Below are positions 19,192 to 26,357 of a stretch of DNA of 39,043 nucleotides, piece by piece. Under the pieces are notes generated by a model. That model made no database searches. It saw nothing but the letters and a program-made list of their open reading frames with translations, and was not told the DNA's origin. This DNA comes from Streptomyces beihaiensis (lineage in GTDB: Bacteria > Actinomycetota > Actinomycetes > Streptomycetales > Streptomycetaceae), in the NCBI RefSeq assembly GCF_026274175.1, contig NZ_JAPHNL010000278.1:1-39043 (forward strand), in the 5' to 3' direction. The stretch's first letter is position 1, and each line of letters starts with the position of its first letter. Both the position numbers and the translations under genes were made by a program.

Positions 19192-19274
19192 CCAGGAAGG
19201 GTACGTAACGCCCGCGGCGCGGCGTCACCAGCGGCCCGCGGGCCGGGGCGTCTCCTCGCGCCGTTCCGCGCGCC

Positions 19275-19973
19275 CTACCGGCCCGGCCGTACCGTCAGGT
19301 CGTTGACCTCGGCGTCCTTCGGGAGGTCCAGGGACATGAGGATCGTCGTGGCGACCGACTCCGGGTCGATCCAGTGCGACGGGTCGTACTCCTTGCCCTC
19401 CTGCTGGTGGATCTTGGCCTGCATGGGGCTGGCGGTGCGGCCCGGGTAGACGGACGTGACGCGGACGCCGTTGCCGTGCTCCTCGTGCCGGAGGGAGTCC
19501 GCGAGGGCCTTGAGCCCGTGCTTGGATGCCGCGTACGCCGACCAGTTGGCGTGGGCGTTGAGCCCGGCTCCCGAGTTCACGAACACCACGTGGCCCTGCC
19601 CGGCCCGCAGTTGGGGCAGGAAGTGCCGGGTCAGCTCGGCCGGGGCGATCAGGTTGACGTTGAGCTGGTGGCGCCACGACTTCGGCGTGAGCTCTCCGAC
19701 CGAGCCGAGGTCGGCGACGCCCGCGATGTGCAACAGCGAGTCGATCCGGTCGGGCAGCGTCTGGTGCGAGAACGCCCAGGACAGCTTGTCCGGGTCGTCG
19801 AGGTCGCCGACGAGTGTCTTCGCGCCGGGGAATTTCGCGGCGAGCTCCTTGGCGCGCCCGGCATCGCGCGCGTGCAGGTACAGCTCGTCCCCGCGCGCGT
19901 GGAGGCGACGGGCGACGGCGGCGCCGATGCCGGACCCGGCGCCGGTGATCACATGAGTAGCCATGTCCGCCAT
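19275..19973 (-). CDS. Short-chain dehydrogenase/reductase
   Basis: 232 residues; ATG 19971-19973 or 19962-19964 are equally plausible starts. The Rossmann nucleotide motif TGAGSGIG is at 10-17, the acidic/NNAG-equivalent segment reads LLHIAGVADLG, the catalytic Ser is in FVNSGAG (near 134), and Y147 and K151 are in the YAASKHG motif; VYPGRTASPM follows as the usual PG loop. HARDAG after the second strand lacks an acidic residue directly at its end, so the NADPH form is likelier than NADH. The substrate is unknown. The gene starts 7-16 nt after the LOG-family gene, so the two are probably one operon. Confidence 0.92.
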   Translation of the reverse strand: MADMATHVITGAGSGIGAAVARRLHARGDELYLHARDAGRAKELAAKFPGAKTLVGDLDDPDKLSWAFSHQTLPDRIDSLLHIAGVADLGSVGELTPKSWRHQLNVNLIAPAELTRHFLPQLRAGQGHVVFVNSGAGLNAHANWSAYAASKHGLKALADSLRHEEHGNGVRVTSVYPGRTASPMQAKIHQQEGKEYDPSHWIDPESVATTILMSLDLPKDAEVNDLTVRPGR

Positions 19974-19980
19974 GCTGCCA

Positions 19981-20526
19981 TCACGCGGCTGAGGCGAGCC
20001 CCTCGAGGTAGGCCAGGGCGGCGTCGGGCTCGTCGGCGAAGAACACCAGGTCGTCGAGGGGGACCGGCAGGAAGCCCTCGTCCTCCATGCGCCGGAACTG
20101 GCCCTTGAGGCCGTCGTAGAAGCCCTCGGAGTTGAGCAGCACGACCGGCTTGGTGTGCTTGCCGTGCTTCTTGAGTTCGAGGATCTCGGTGGCCTCGTCG
20201 AGGGTCCCGGTGCCGCCCACCATGATCACGACGGCGTCGGCCCGTGCGAGGAGCTGCGCCTTTCGCTCGGCCAGGTCCCGGGCGACGACCATCTCGTCGG
20301 GCGCGGTGACGGCACGCGCCTTGGCGGCGAGAAACTCCACGCAGACGCCGACGAGCCGCCCTCCGGCCTCCTGCACGCCGTCCGCGACGACCTTCATGAG
20401 CCCGCTCTCGCTGCCGCCCCACACCAGGGTGTGGCCGTTCTTGCCGAGCAGTTCGGCGAAGCGGCGGGCGGGCCGGGTGTAGCGGTCGGCGAGGTCGGCG
20501 GCGGAGAGGAAGACGCAGATGTTCAT
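19981..20526 (-). CDS. LOG-family (cytokinin-activating-type) nucleotide phosphoribohydrolase
   Basis: 181 residues from ATG 20524-20526. The Rossmann-like LOG fold is shown by ICVFLSA at the N-terminus, the phosphate-binding WGGSESGLMKVVADG (36-50), the LAERKAQLLARADA segment equivalent to the MHxRKxxM motif, and VGGTGTLDEATEIL (103-116), equivalent to PGGxGTxxE. The catalytic Arg and Glu (E111) are kept, but the first Pro of PGGxGT is Val. LOG enzymes split ribose-5-phosphate from nucleoside monophosphates; such proteins were earlier misnamed lysine decarboxylases. The exact nucleotide is unknown. The gene is divergent from the DUF427 gene across 62 bp and is followed closely by the SDR. 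Confidence 0.85.
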   Translation of the reverse strand: MNICVFLSAADLADRYTRPARRFAELLGKNGHTLVWGGSESGLMKVVADGVQEAGGRLVGVCVEFLAAKARAVTAPDEMVVARDLAERKAQLLARADAVVIMVGGTGTLDEATEILELKKHGKHTKPVVLLNSEGFYDGLKGQFRRMEDEGFLPVPLDDLVFFADEPDAALAYLEGLASAA

Positions 20527-20588
20527 GGCGTCCACGGTACGGCCCACCAGCGGGGAAGAACCCCGCGCCGCCGGGCGCTGCACCCTGT

Positions 20589-20918
20589 ATGAGCCAAGGA
20601 CACACGATCACCGTCGAAGAAGGCACGCAGCACGTCCGGGTGGTGCACGACGGACAGGTGCTCGCGGAGAGCGGCCGCCCCCTGCTGCTGCGCGAGACCG
20701 GCTGTCCGGTGCGCTACTACCTGCCTCCGGAGGATGTCCGCACGGAGCTTCTCACACCGTCGGACACCACGACGTACTGTCCGTTCAAGGGCACCGCGTC
20801 CTACTGGTCGCTGCCGGACCGGCAGGACCTGGTGTGGGCGTATCAGGAGCCGAAGAGCGAAGTGGCCGACATCAAGGGGCACTTCTGTTTCTACGAGACC
20901 GAGGTGTCGGCCGGCTGA
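20589..20918 (+). CDS. DUF427 domain protein
   Basis: 109 residues from ATG 20589. The whole protein is one DUF427 domain: VRVVHDGQVLAESGRPLLLRE forms the first beta-hairpins, followed by RYYLPPEDVRTELL, YCPFKGTASYWSL (with the family CPFKG motif) and WAYQEPKSEVADIKGHFCFYE. The fold is a small beta barrel. Biochemical function is not known; homologs are found in bacteria and fungi, sometimes fused to other enzymes. No signal peptide is present, so it should be cytosolic. It is divergent from the LOG gene and convergent with mnmA, 16 nt away. Confidence 0.9.
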   Translation: MSQGHTITVEEGTQHVRVVHDGQVLAESGRPLLLRETGCPVRYYLPPEDVRTELLTPSDTTTYCPFKGTASYWSLPDRQDLVWAYQEPKSEVADIKGHFCFYETEVSAG

Positions 20919-20929
20919 CACCGGCCGAC
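20906..20929. terminator. Hairpin between convergent DUF427 and mnmA genes
   Basis: GTCGGCCGG (20906-20914) pairs with CCGGCCGAC (20921-20929) over a 6-nt loop holding the DUF427 stop codon. A perfect 9-bp stem between convergent genes suggests a two-way terminator. Confidence 0.65.
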
Positions 20930-20934
20930 GGGCT

Positions 20935-22092
20935 TCACACGGCCGCCGTCGCCCGCACCGTCGAGGCGATGGTGGCCGACCCCACCACGCGCGTGCCGTC
21001 GTACAGGACGACGGCCTGGCCGGGCGCGACGCCCCGCGCGGGCTCGGCGAACGTGACCTCAAGGGTGCCGTCGACCAGCTCCGCCGTCACCTCGGTCTCG
21101 CCGCCGTGGGCGCGCAGCTGCGCCGTGTACGTGCCGCGACCCGCGGGTGCCACGCCGCACCAGCGGGGCTTGATCGCGGTCAGGGCCGTGACGTCGAGGG
21201 AGGCGGCCGGGCCGACCGTGACCGTGTTGTCGACGGGCGAGATGTCCAGGACGTAGCGGGGCTTGCCGTCGGGCGCGGGGGTGCCGATGCGCAGGCCCTT
21301 GCGCTGGCCGATGGTGAAGCCGTACGCGCCCTCGTGCGTGCCGACCTTCTCCCCCGACTCGTCGACGATGTCGCCCTCGGCCCTGCCGAGACGGTTGGCG
21401 AGGAAGCCCTGGGTGTCGCCGTCGGCGATGAAGCAGATGTCGTGCGAGTCGGGCTTCTTGGCGACGGCAAGGCCCCGGCGCTCGGCCTCGGCGCGGATCT
21501 CGTCCTTCGTCGTCACCGTGTCGCCGAGCGGGAACATCGCGTGGGCGAGCTGGCGGTCGTCCAGAACGCCGAGGACGTACGACTGGTCCTTGGCCATGTC
21601 GGAGGCGCGGTGCAGTTCGCGCGTGCCGTCCTCGTTCACGATCACCTGGGCGTAGTGGCCGGTGCAGACCGCGTCGAAGCCGAGGGCGAGGGCCTTGTCG
21701 AGCAGTGCGGCGAACTTGATCTTCTCGTTGCAGCGCAGGCAGGGGTTCGGGGTGCGGCCCGCCTCGTACTCGGCGACGAAGTCGTCGACGACGTCCTCGC
21801 GGAAGCGCTCGGCGAGGTCCCAGACGTAGAACGGGATGCCGATGACGTCGGCGGCACGGCGGGCGTCGCGGGAGTCCTCGATGGTGCAGCAGCCGCGGGC
21901 TCCGGTGCGGAACGACTGCGGGTTCGCCGACAGGGCCAGGTGCACGCCGGTCACGTCGTGCCCGGCTTCGGCGGCGCGCGCCGCGGCGACGGCGGAGTCC
22001 ACACCGCCGGACATGGCGGCGAGGACGCGCAGGGGACGGTCCTGGGTGCGGTCGGCAGGGCGCTGCGAGGTCTGCGGGGTCTGGGAAGTCAT
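20935..22092 (-). CDS. mnmA: tRNA-specific 2-thiouridylase
   Basis: 385 residues from ATG 22090-22092, with TAGGG 3 nt upstream. The PP-loop SGGVDS is at 28-33. The catalytic cysteines are C118 in [16 protein letters not shown] and C220 in [16 protein letters not shown], which form the persulfide/disulfide pair. [10 protein letters not shown] and [11 protein letters not shown] are further family motifs. The first ~20 residues are a Thr/Gln-rich extension. MnmA transfers sulfur to U34 of tRNALys, tRNAGlu and tRNAGln, making 2-thiouridine. The cysteine desulfurase 0.8 kb away on the same strand is the likely sulfur donor. The frame is open for another 74 codons upstream through a GC hexamer repeat, but those residues (runs of Pro-Val and Ala-Val) are not part of the family. 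Confidence 0.96.
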   Translation of the reverse strand: MTSQTPQTSQRPADRTQDRPLRVLAAMSGGVDSAVAAARAAEAGHDVTGVHLALSANPQSFRTGARGCCTIEDSRDARRAADVIGIPFYVWDLAERFREDVVDDFVAEYEAGRTPNPCLRCNEKIKFAALLDKALALGFDAVCTGHYAQVIVNEDGTRELHRASDMAKDQSYVLGVLDDRQLAHAMFPLGDTVTTKDEIRAEAERRGLAVAKKPDSHDICFIADGDTQGFLANRLGRAEGDIVDESGEKVGTHEGAYGFTIGQRKGLRIGTPAPDGKPRYVLDISPVDNTVTVGPAASLDVTALTAIKPRWCGVAPAGRGTYTAQLRAHGGETEVTAELVDGTLEVTFAEPARGVAPGQAVVLYDGTRVVGSATIASTVRATAAV

Positions 22093-22155
22093 AGCCCTAC
22101 CAGAGTACGGGCCGCCGGGAACCACGGCCGACGGTTGTCCGTTGTGATCTCGTAC

Positions 22156-22209
22156 GGGGACGGGGACGGGGACGGCGACGGGGACGGCGACGGGGACGGG
22201 GACGGCGAC
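22156..22209. repeat. Hexanucleotide tandem repeat, nine units of GGSGAC
   Basis: Nine perfect 6-bp units, six GGGGAC and three GGCGAC, in the order G,G,G,C,G,C,G,G,C at the third base, followed by one degenerate unit. It lies between the divergent mnmA and amidase starts. The plus strand has runs of four G separated by AC, which could fold into a G-quadruplex. Unit number may vary between strains. Confidence 0.9.
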
Positions 22210-22222
22210 GGGGGCGAGCGGC

Positions 22223-22894
22223 ATGGGGAAGCAGGGCGAGGAGCGGGGCGGGGCGGTCAGCAGGCGGACCCTGGTCGTCGCGGGCGCCGCGGCGGCGATG
22301 GGCCTGGGGCTCATGGCGCGCGGCGATCTCGGCCACGCGTGGTGGCGGCTGCCAAGGGACGGAGAGCCGCGCTCGCCGGGCGCGGTGGACTTCGCGGGCG
22401 CGCAGTGGGTGGCGGCGTCGGCGGCGAACTACCGGCGGGCGGACCGGCCGTCCGACTATCCGATCGACATGGTCGTCATCCATGTCACCCAGGGCAGCTA
22501 CCGGGGCGCGCTGAAGGTGTTCAGGGACCCTTCGCACGAGGCCGCCGCGCACTATGTGGTGCGCAAGGACGGCCACGTGGCGCAGATGGTCCGGGAGATG
22601 GACGTGGCGTTCCACGCGGGGAACCGGGCGTACAACGAGCGCAGTGTCGGTATCGAGCACGAGGGGTTCGTGGACCGCCGGGAGAGCTTCACGGACGCCA
22701 TGTTGGCGGCGTCGGCGCGGCTGACGGCGGGGATATGCGGGCGGTACGGCATACCGGTCGACCGCGAGCACGTCATCGGGCACGTCGAGGTGCCGGGGAC
22801 GGACCACACCGACCCCGGGCCGTACTGGGACTGGGACCGGTACATGAGGCTCGTGCGCCGGGCGCGCGAGCGGGGCGCCGGCGCGGCGGCCTGA
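22223..22894 (+). CDS. Exported N-acetylmuramoyl-L-alanine amidase (Amidase_2)
   Basis: 223 residues from ATG 22223, the first start after an in-frame stop at 22145. The N-terminus has SRRTLVV followed by an Ala-rich hydrophobic segment, a likely twin-arginine signal. The Amidase_2/PGRP fold follows: VVIHVTQGS gives zinc ligand H87, [16 protein letters not shown] is the central strand pair, AFHAGN and SVGIEHEGF (E145) line the active site, and [17 protein letters not shown] supplies H187 and D197 as the remaining zinc ligands. It should cut the amide bond between N-acetylmuramic acid and L-Ala in peptidoglycan. It sits on the opposite strand between two sulfur-transfer genes, with no obvious functional link to them. 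Confidence 0.92.
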   Translation: MGKQGEERGGAVSRRTLVVAGAAAAMGLGLMARGDLGHAWWRLPRDGEPRSPGAVDFAGAQWVAASAANYRRADRPSDYPIDMVVIHVTQGSYRGALKVFRDPSHEAAAHYVVRKDGHVAQMVREMDVAFHAGNRAYNERSVGIEHEGFVDRRESFTDAMLAASARLTAGICGRYGIPVDREHVIGHVEVPGTDHTDPGPYWDWDRYMRLVRRARERGAGAAA

Positions 22895-22915
22895 GCAACG
22901 CCGCCGCCCCGCCGC

Positions 22916-24085
22916 TCAGGTCAGCCCGGCGTTGCGCGCCCGCTCCACCGCGGGGCCGATCGCCTGGGCGACCGCGTCCACGTCGGCCTTGGTCGAGGTG
23001 TGGCCGAGGGAGAACCGGAGGGTGCCGCGGGCCAGGTCGGGGTCGGAGCCGGTGGCCAGGAGCACGTGGCTCGGCTGGGCGACTCCGGCGGTGCAGGCCG
23101 AGCCGGTGGAGCACTCGATGCCCTGGGCGTCCAGGAGCAGGAGGAGCGAGTCGCCCTCGCAGCCGGGGAAGGTGAAGTGCGCGTTGGCGGGCAGCCGCCC
23201 CTCGGTGGCCGGGTCGCCGCCGAGGATCGCCTCGGGCACGGCCGCGCGGACGGCCTCGACGAGCTGGTCGCGCAGGGCGCCGATCTCCTGGGCGAACCAC
23301 TCGCGCCGCTCGGCGGCGATCCGCCCCGCCGTGGCGAAGGAGGCGATGGCCGGCACGTCGAGGGTGCCGGAGCGGACGTGGCGTTCCTGGCCGCCGCCGT
23401 GCAGGACGGGGACCGGGGTGTACTCGCGGCCGAGCAGCAGGGCGCCGATGCCGTAGGGGCCGCCGACCTTGTGGCCGGACACGGTCATCGCCGCGAGGCC
23501 CGAGGCGGCGAAGTCGACCGGGAGCTGGCCGTATGCCTGGACGGCGTCGGCGTGCAGCGGGATGCCGAACTCGGCTGCGACATCGGCGAGTTCGCGTACG
23601 GGCTGCACGGTGCCGATCTCGTTGTTGGCCCACATGACGGTGGCCAGGGCCACGTCGTCGGGGTTGCGGGCGATCGCCTCGCGCAGCGCCTCGGCGTGCA
23701 CCCGGCCGTGCGGGTCGACCGGAAGGTACTCGACGGTGGCGCCCTCGTGGTCGGAGAGCCAGTCCACCGCGTCGAGCACGGCATGGTGCTCGACGGGGCT
23801 GGACAGGACGCGCGTGCGGGCCGGGTCGGCGGCGCGGCGGGCCCAGTACAGGCCCTTGACGGCGAGGTTGTCGGCCTCGGTGCCACCCGAGGTGAAGACG
23901 ACTTCGCTGGGGCGGGCACCGAGCGATTCCGCGAGGGTCTCGCGGGCCTCCTCGACGGTGCGCCGGGCGCGGCGGCCCGCGGCGTGCAGGGATGAGGCGT
24001 TGCCGGTGGCGGTGAGCTGGGCGGTCAGCACCTCGACCGCCTCCGGAAGCATCGGGGTGGTCGCGGCGTGGTCGAGGTAAGCCAT
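22916..24085 (-). CDS. Cysteine desulfurase, NifS/IscS class
   Basis: 389 residues from ATG 24083-24085. PLP-enzyme fold type [11 protein letters not shown] at the N-terminus, [14 protein letters not shown] (65-78), [10 protein letters not shown] with the PLP-stacking His, [20 protein letters not shown], and [12 protein letters not shown] with the PLP lysine K206. The active-site loop [10 protein letters not shown] places the persulfide cysteine at C331. The short loop type makes it group I. It takes sulfur from cysteine and should hand it to MnmA, coded just downstream on the same strand. No iscU or suf genes are nearby, so a role in tRNA thiolation rather than Fe-S assembly is likely. Confidence 0.95.
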   Translation of the reverse strand: MAYLDHAATTPMLPEAVEVLTAQLTATGNASSLHAAGRRARRTVEEARETLAESLGARPSEVVFTSGGTEADNLAVKGLYWARRAADPARTRVLSSPVEHHAVLDAVDWLSDHEGATVEYLPVDPHGRVHAEALREAIARNPDDVALATVMWANNEIGTVQPVRELADVAAEFGIPLHADAVQAYGQLPVDFAASGLAAMTVSGHKVGGPYGIGALLLGREYTPVPVLHGGGQERHVRSGTLDVPAIASFATAGRIAAERREWFAQEIGALRDQLVEAVRAAVPEAILGGDPATEGRLPANAHFTFPGCEGDSLLLLLDAQGIECSTGSACTAGVAQPSHVLLATGSDPDLARGTLRFSLGHTSTKADVDAVAQAIGPAVERARNAGLT

Positions 24086-24185
24086 GGTGAGCTCGATTCT
24101 ACGAGCCCGGGGCCGGGCCTCCGCCGCCGCGTGGGGTCCCGCGCCCACGCGGTGCGTGCTGTGCGACGGGAGGCGCGCGGGCGTG

Positions 24186-24518
24186 TCAGCCCGTGATGCT
24201 CCACGAGAGGGTGCCGTCGGCGGCGACGAGGGCACCCAGCACGACGAGGTCGGCGACGCCCAGGCCGAGGCCGAGCAGTGCGCGGCCGCGGCGGGCGGTG
24301 CCGCGCCACAGGGAGAGTGCGGCGAGGACGATGGCGACCGGGCCGAGGAAGACGTTCAGGACGAGCAGGCCGATCAGGCCGAGGACGAACGAGGCGACGG
24401 CCATCCCGTCGGCGTCCTTGCGCCGGGCCGCCTCGGGCTGCGCCTGTGTCGCTGTTTCCGTTCCCTCTGTCGCTTCTGTTGCTTCCGTTGCTTCCATTGC
24501 TTCCGCGGTGATCTGCAT
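24186..24518 (-). CDS. DUF4190-type small membrane protein
   Basis: 110 residues from ATG 24516-24518. The N-terminal third is repetitive and polar ([20 protein letters not shown]), coded by an imperfect 9-bp repeat of GCTTCCGTT/GCTTCCATT on the plus strand. Two hydrophobic segments follow, [16 protein letters not shown] and [14 protein letters not shown], then a [21 protein letters not shown] segment. This is the pattern of the DUF4190 family, integral membrane proteins of unknown role. It begins about 39 nt after the stop of the 52-residue membrane protein gene and may share its transcript. Confidence 0.8.
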   Translation of the reverse strand: MQITAEAMEATEATEATEGTETATQAQPEAARRKDADGMAVASFVLGLIGLLVLNVFLGPVAIVLAALSLWRGTARRGRALLGLGLGVADLVVLGALVAADGTLSWSITG

Positions 24519-24556
24519 GGCGTGTGTGACCCCCTTGCTGGGACTGGGTACCGGAT

Positions 24557-24715
24557 TCAGTTCTGGTGACGGCGGGAGTGACGCTCACGGATCGCGAAGA
24601 CGGTCAGCCAGACGGCGATGACGGCGGCCGCGACGAGGGTGAAGGGGAGCGGGGCGTGAGCCACCGTGCCGAGCGCGAAACCCAGGATCAGCAGGGCCGC
24701 GACAAGGAACAGCAT
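24557..24715 (-). CDS. 52-residue membrane protein, divergent from TetR gene
   Basis: A short frame from ATG 24713-24715 to the TGA at 24557-24559, with SD GAGAGG 7 nt upstream. It begins MLFLVAALLILGFALGTVAH, continues APLPFTLVAAAVIAVWLTV, and ends with the basic FAIRERHSRRHQN. Two hydrophobic helices joined by a short His-Ala-Pro turn predict a hairpin in the membrane with the basic tail in the cytoplasm. Third-position GC is high, as expected for a real gene. No family is known to me. Its promoter region is shared with the divergent TetR gene and carries an operator-like site at 24734-24751. Confidence 0.75.
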   Translation of the reverse strand: MLFLVAALLILGFALGTVAHAPLPFTLVAAAVIAVWLTVFAIRERHSRRHQN

Positions 24716-24733
24716 GGGAAACCTCTCAGAGTT

Positions 24734-24751
24734 GGGTTACAACTGTTCACT
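24734..24751. promoter_or_regulatory. Operator-like site 1 (near the 52-residue gene)
   Basis: GGGTTACAACTGTTCACT matches 13 of 18 bases of the reverse complement of site 2 (AGTTAACAGCTGTTCTCT). Its right half, read in reverse as AGTGAACAG, resembles half-sites of fatty-acid-type TetR regulators such as DesT. It lies 19-36 nt upstream of the 52-residue gene start. Confidence 0.5.
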
Positions 24752-24790
24752 GACTTATGAGTCTAGCGCCGCCCACGACTTCCCCATTCC

Positions 24791-24808
24791 AGAGAACAGC
24801 TGTTAACT
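24791..24808. promoter_or_regulatory. Operator-like site 2 (before the TetR gene)
   Basis: AGAGAACAGCTGTTAACT is an 18-bp palindrome with 7 of 9 arm positions matched and the perfect core AACAGCTGTT. It ends 7 nt before the TetR start codon, so binding would block transcription or early elongation. Autoregulation by the adjacent TetR protein is the simplest reading. Confidence 0.6.
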
Positions 24809-24815
24809 GGATGAC

Positions 24816-25433
24816 ATGAGTCACACTCTCGGCATCCGTCAGGCGCAGAAGCAGAAGACCCGACAGGCGCTCATGGACGCGGCGTTGGAGCTTCTCGCCG
24901 ACCAGAGCCTCAGCAGCCTGGGGCTGCGCGAGGTCACGCGCGCCGTGGGCGTGGCACCGACGGCGTTCTACCGGCACTTCGACAGCACGGCCGACCTCGG
25001 CGTCGCACTCGTCGAGGAGGCGCTCGGCAGCCTGCACGCCGTCATCTCGCGGCTGCTCACCGCGACCTGGGACAGCGACGAACGCATCGCACGCACCGTG
25101 GAGTTGATCGCCGATCGGGTGGGCAGCCACCCGGCCCACTTCCGGTTCATCGCGCGCGAGCGGCACGGCGGCGTGCGGGCGGTCCGCGAGGCGATCGGGG
25201 CGCAGCTGGACCTGTTCACCGAGGAGGTACGGGCGGCCATCTCACAGGACCCGGCGGCGGAGGGCTGGAGCGACGACGACCTGCTGATGCTGGCCGGGCT
25301 CTACGTCGAGCACATGGTGCTGACCGCCTCGGCTCTGCTCACCACGGCACCGGAGGACGTCCCGCGTGCCATGCGGCTGGCCGAGCGGCAGTTGCGCCTG
25401 GTGAGCCTGGGGCGCAGGCACTGGCTGGACTGA
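24816..25433 (+). CDS. TetR-family transcriptional regulator
   Basis: 205 residues from ATG 24816. The N-terminal TetR domain is clear: IRQAQKQKTRQALMDAALEL, LADQSLSSLGLREVTRAVGV as helix-turn-helix, and APTAFYRHFDSTADLGVALV as the recognition helix and the start of the next helix. The C-terminal part (about 60-205) is all-helical, with DRVGSHPAHFRFIARERHGG and a stretch LLMLAGLYVEHMVLTASALL that would line the ligand pocket and dimer face. The domain wording (PTAFYRHF, RFIARERHGG) recalls the DesT/FabR-like group that senses acyl-CoA, but this is a resemblance only. It is divergent from the 52-residue membrane protein, and a palindrome precedes its start. Confidence 0.93.
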   Translation: MSHTLGIRQAQKQKTRQALMDAALELLADQSLSSLGLREVTRAVGVAPTAFYRHFDSTADLGVALVEEALGSLHAVISRLLTATWDSDERIARTVELIADRVGSHPAHFRFIARERHGGVRAVREAIGAQLDLFTEEVRAAISQDPAAEGWSDDDLLMLAGLYVEHMVLTASALLTTAPEDVPRAMRLAERQLRLVSLGRRHWLD

Positions 25434-25450
25434 ACGCCCTTCCACCGGGC

Positions 25451-25480
25451 GTCATGACCAACTAGCATTACGGTCATGAC
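25451..25480 (+). promoter_or_regulatory. Leaderless promoter with two GTCATGAC palindromes
   Basis: GTCATGAC, a perfect 8-bp palindrome, occurs at 25451-25458 and at 25473-25480, exactly 22 bp apart; the second contains the start codon of the hydrolase. TAGCAT at 25463-25468 fits a -10 box and would place transcription start at about 25475, at the ATG. No SD is present, so the transcript is probably leaderless. Confidence 0.5.
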
Positions 25481-26357
25481 AGCAGTCGACCGCGACCCGA
25501 ACTGGACCCTCGACCGCACCCACCTCACCTCCTCCGGCGAGGTCCGCTGGGCCGTCTTCGGCCCCGCCGACGCGCCGCCGCTCGTCCTCGTCCACGGCAC
25601 GCCGTTCTCGTCGTACGTGTGGCGCGATCCCGCGCGGGCGCTGGCCGGCCGGCACCGCGTGTACGTATGGGACCTGCCGGGTTACGGCGTCTCCGAGAAG
25701 CGCGCCGACCAGGATCTCTCGCTCGACGCGCAGGCACGGGTCCTGACCGAGCTGCTCGACCACTGGGGGCTGGCCGGCGACGCGCCGGGGGCCGAACCAG
25801 CCGTCGTCGCCCACGACTTCGGCGGCTGTGTGGCGCTGCGCGCGCACCTGCTGCACGGCGCCCGGTACTCCCGGCTCGCCCTGGTCGACGCGGTGGCCGT
25901 GGCGCCGTGGGGCTCCCCCACGTACCGGCTGCTCGGCGAACACGCCGACGTGTTCCGGCAGTTGCCCGACGACCTGCACGAGGCGCTCGTCCACCGCTAC
26001 CTGGCCTCCGCCAGCCACCAGGGGCTGCACCCCGTGCTCCACGACCGGCTCGTGGCGCCTTGGCTCGGCGAGGCGGGCCGCGACTCGTTCTACCGGCAGA
26101 TCGAGCAGAACGACCAGCGGTTCACGGACGACATCCAGGTCAGGTACGGGGAGTTGGAGCTGCCCGTCCTGGTCTGCTGGGGCGCCGAGGACACGTGGAT
26201 CCCGGTCGCGCGGGCGCACGAGCTGGCCGCGCTGATCCCCGGCTCGCAGCTGTGCGTCATCGAGGGCGCGGGCCATCTCGTGCAGGAAGACGCGCCGGCC
26301 GCGCTCACGGCCGTACTGGACCGGTTCCTGGCGCCTCGCCTACCGGACAGGACGTGA
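25476..26357 (+). CDS. Alpha/beta hydrolase with Asp at the nucleophile position
   Basis: 293 residues from ATG 25476. The alpha/beta hydrolase fold is shown by VLVHGTPFSSYVW (oxyanion-hole HGTP at 40-43), VYVWDLPGYGVSEK, and the nucleophile elbow VVAHDFGGCVAL with Asp114 where esterases have Ser. The acid and base are likely the Asp in CWGAEDTWIP and the His in EGAGHLVQED. An Asp nucleophile is the pattern of epoxide hydrolases and haloalkane or haloacetate dehalogenases, so an esterase role is less likely. The cap domain lies between residues ~145 and ~215. It starts 42 nt after the TetR gene on the same strand but has its own apparent promoter. Its 3' end overlaps the convergent thioesterase by 18 bp. 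Confidence 0.88.
   Translation: MTAVDRDPNWTLDRTHLTSSGEVRWAVFGPADAPPLVLVHGTPFSSYVWRDPARALAGRHRVYVWDLPGYGVSEKRADQDLSLDAQARVLTELLDHWGLAGDAPGAEPAVVAHDFGGCVALRAHLLHGARYSRLALVDAVAVAPWGSPTYRLLGEHADVFRQLPDDLHEALVHRYLASASHQGLHPVLHDRLVAPWLGEAGRDSFYRQIEQNDQRFTDDIQVRYGELELPVLVCWGAEDTWIPVARAHELAALIPGSQLCVIEGAGHLVQEDAPAALTAVLDRFLAPRLPDRT

Noticed and set aside
19192-19274. GGCCCGCGGGCC palindrome between the SDR and MetE-like genes as a terminator
   Set aside because: A self-palindrome without a loop or T-tract, common by chance in such GC-rich DNA.
22093-22314. N-terminal extension of mnmA through Pro-Val/Ala-Val repeats
   Set aside because: The repeats are the hexamer read on the minus strand. The MnmA family begins near the chosen ATG, which has its own SD.
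20734-23175. Plus-strand frame with a long Gly-Asp repeat (from the hexamer)
   Set aside because: Runs across mnmA and the amidase in the wrong frame. The Gly-Asp run is only the translated hexamer repeat.
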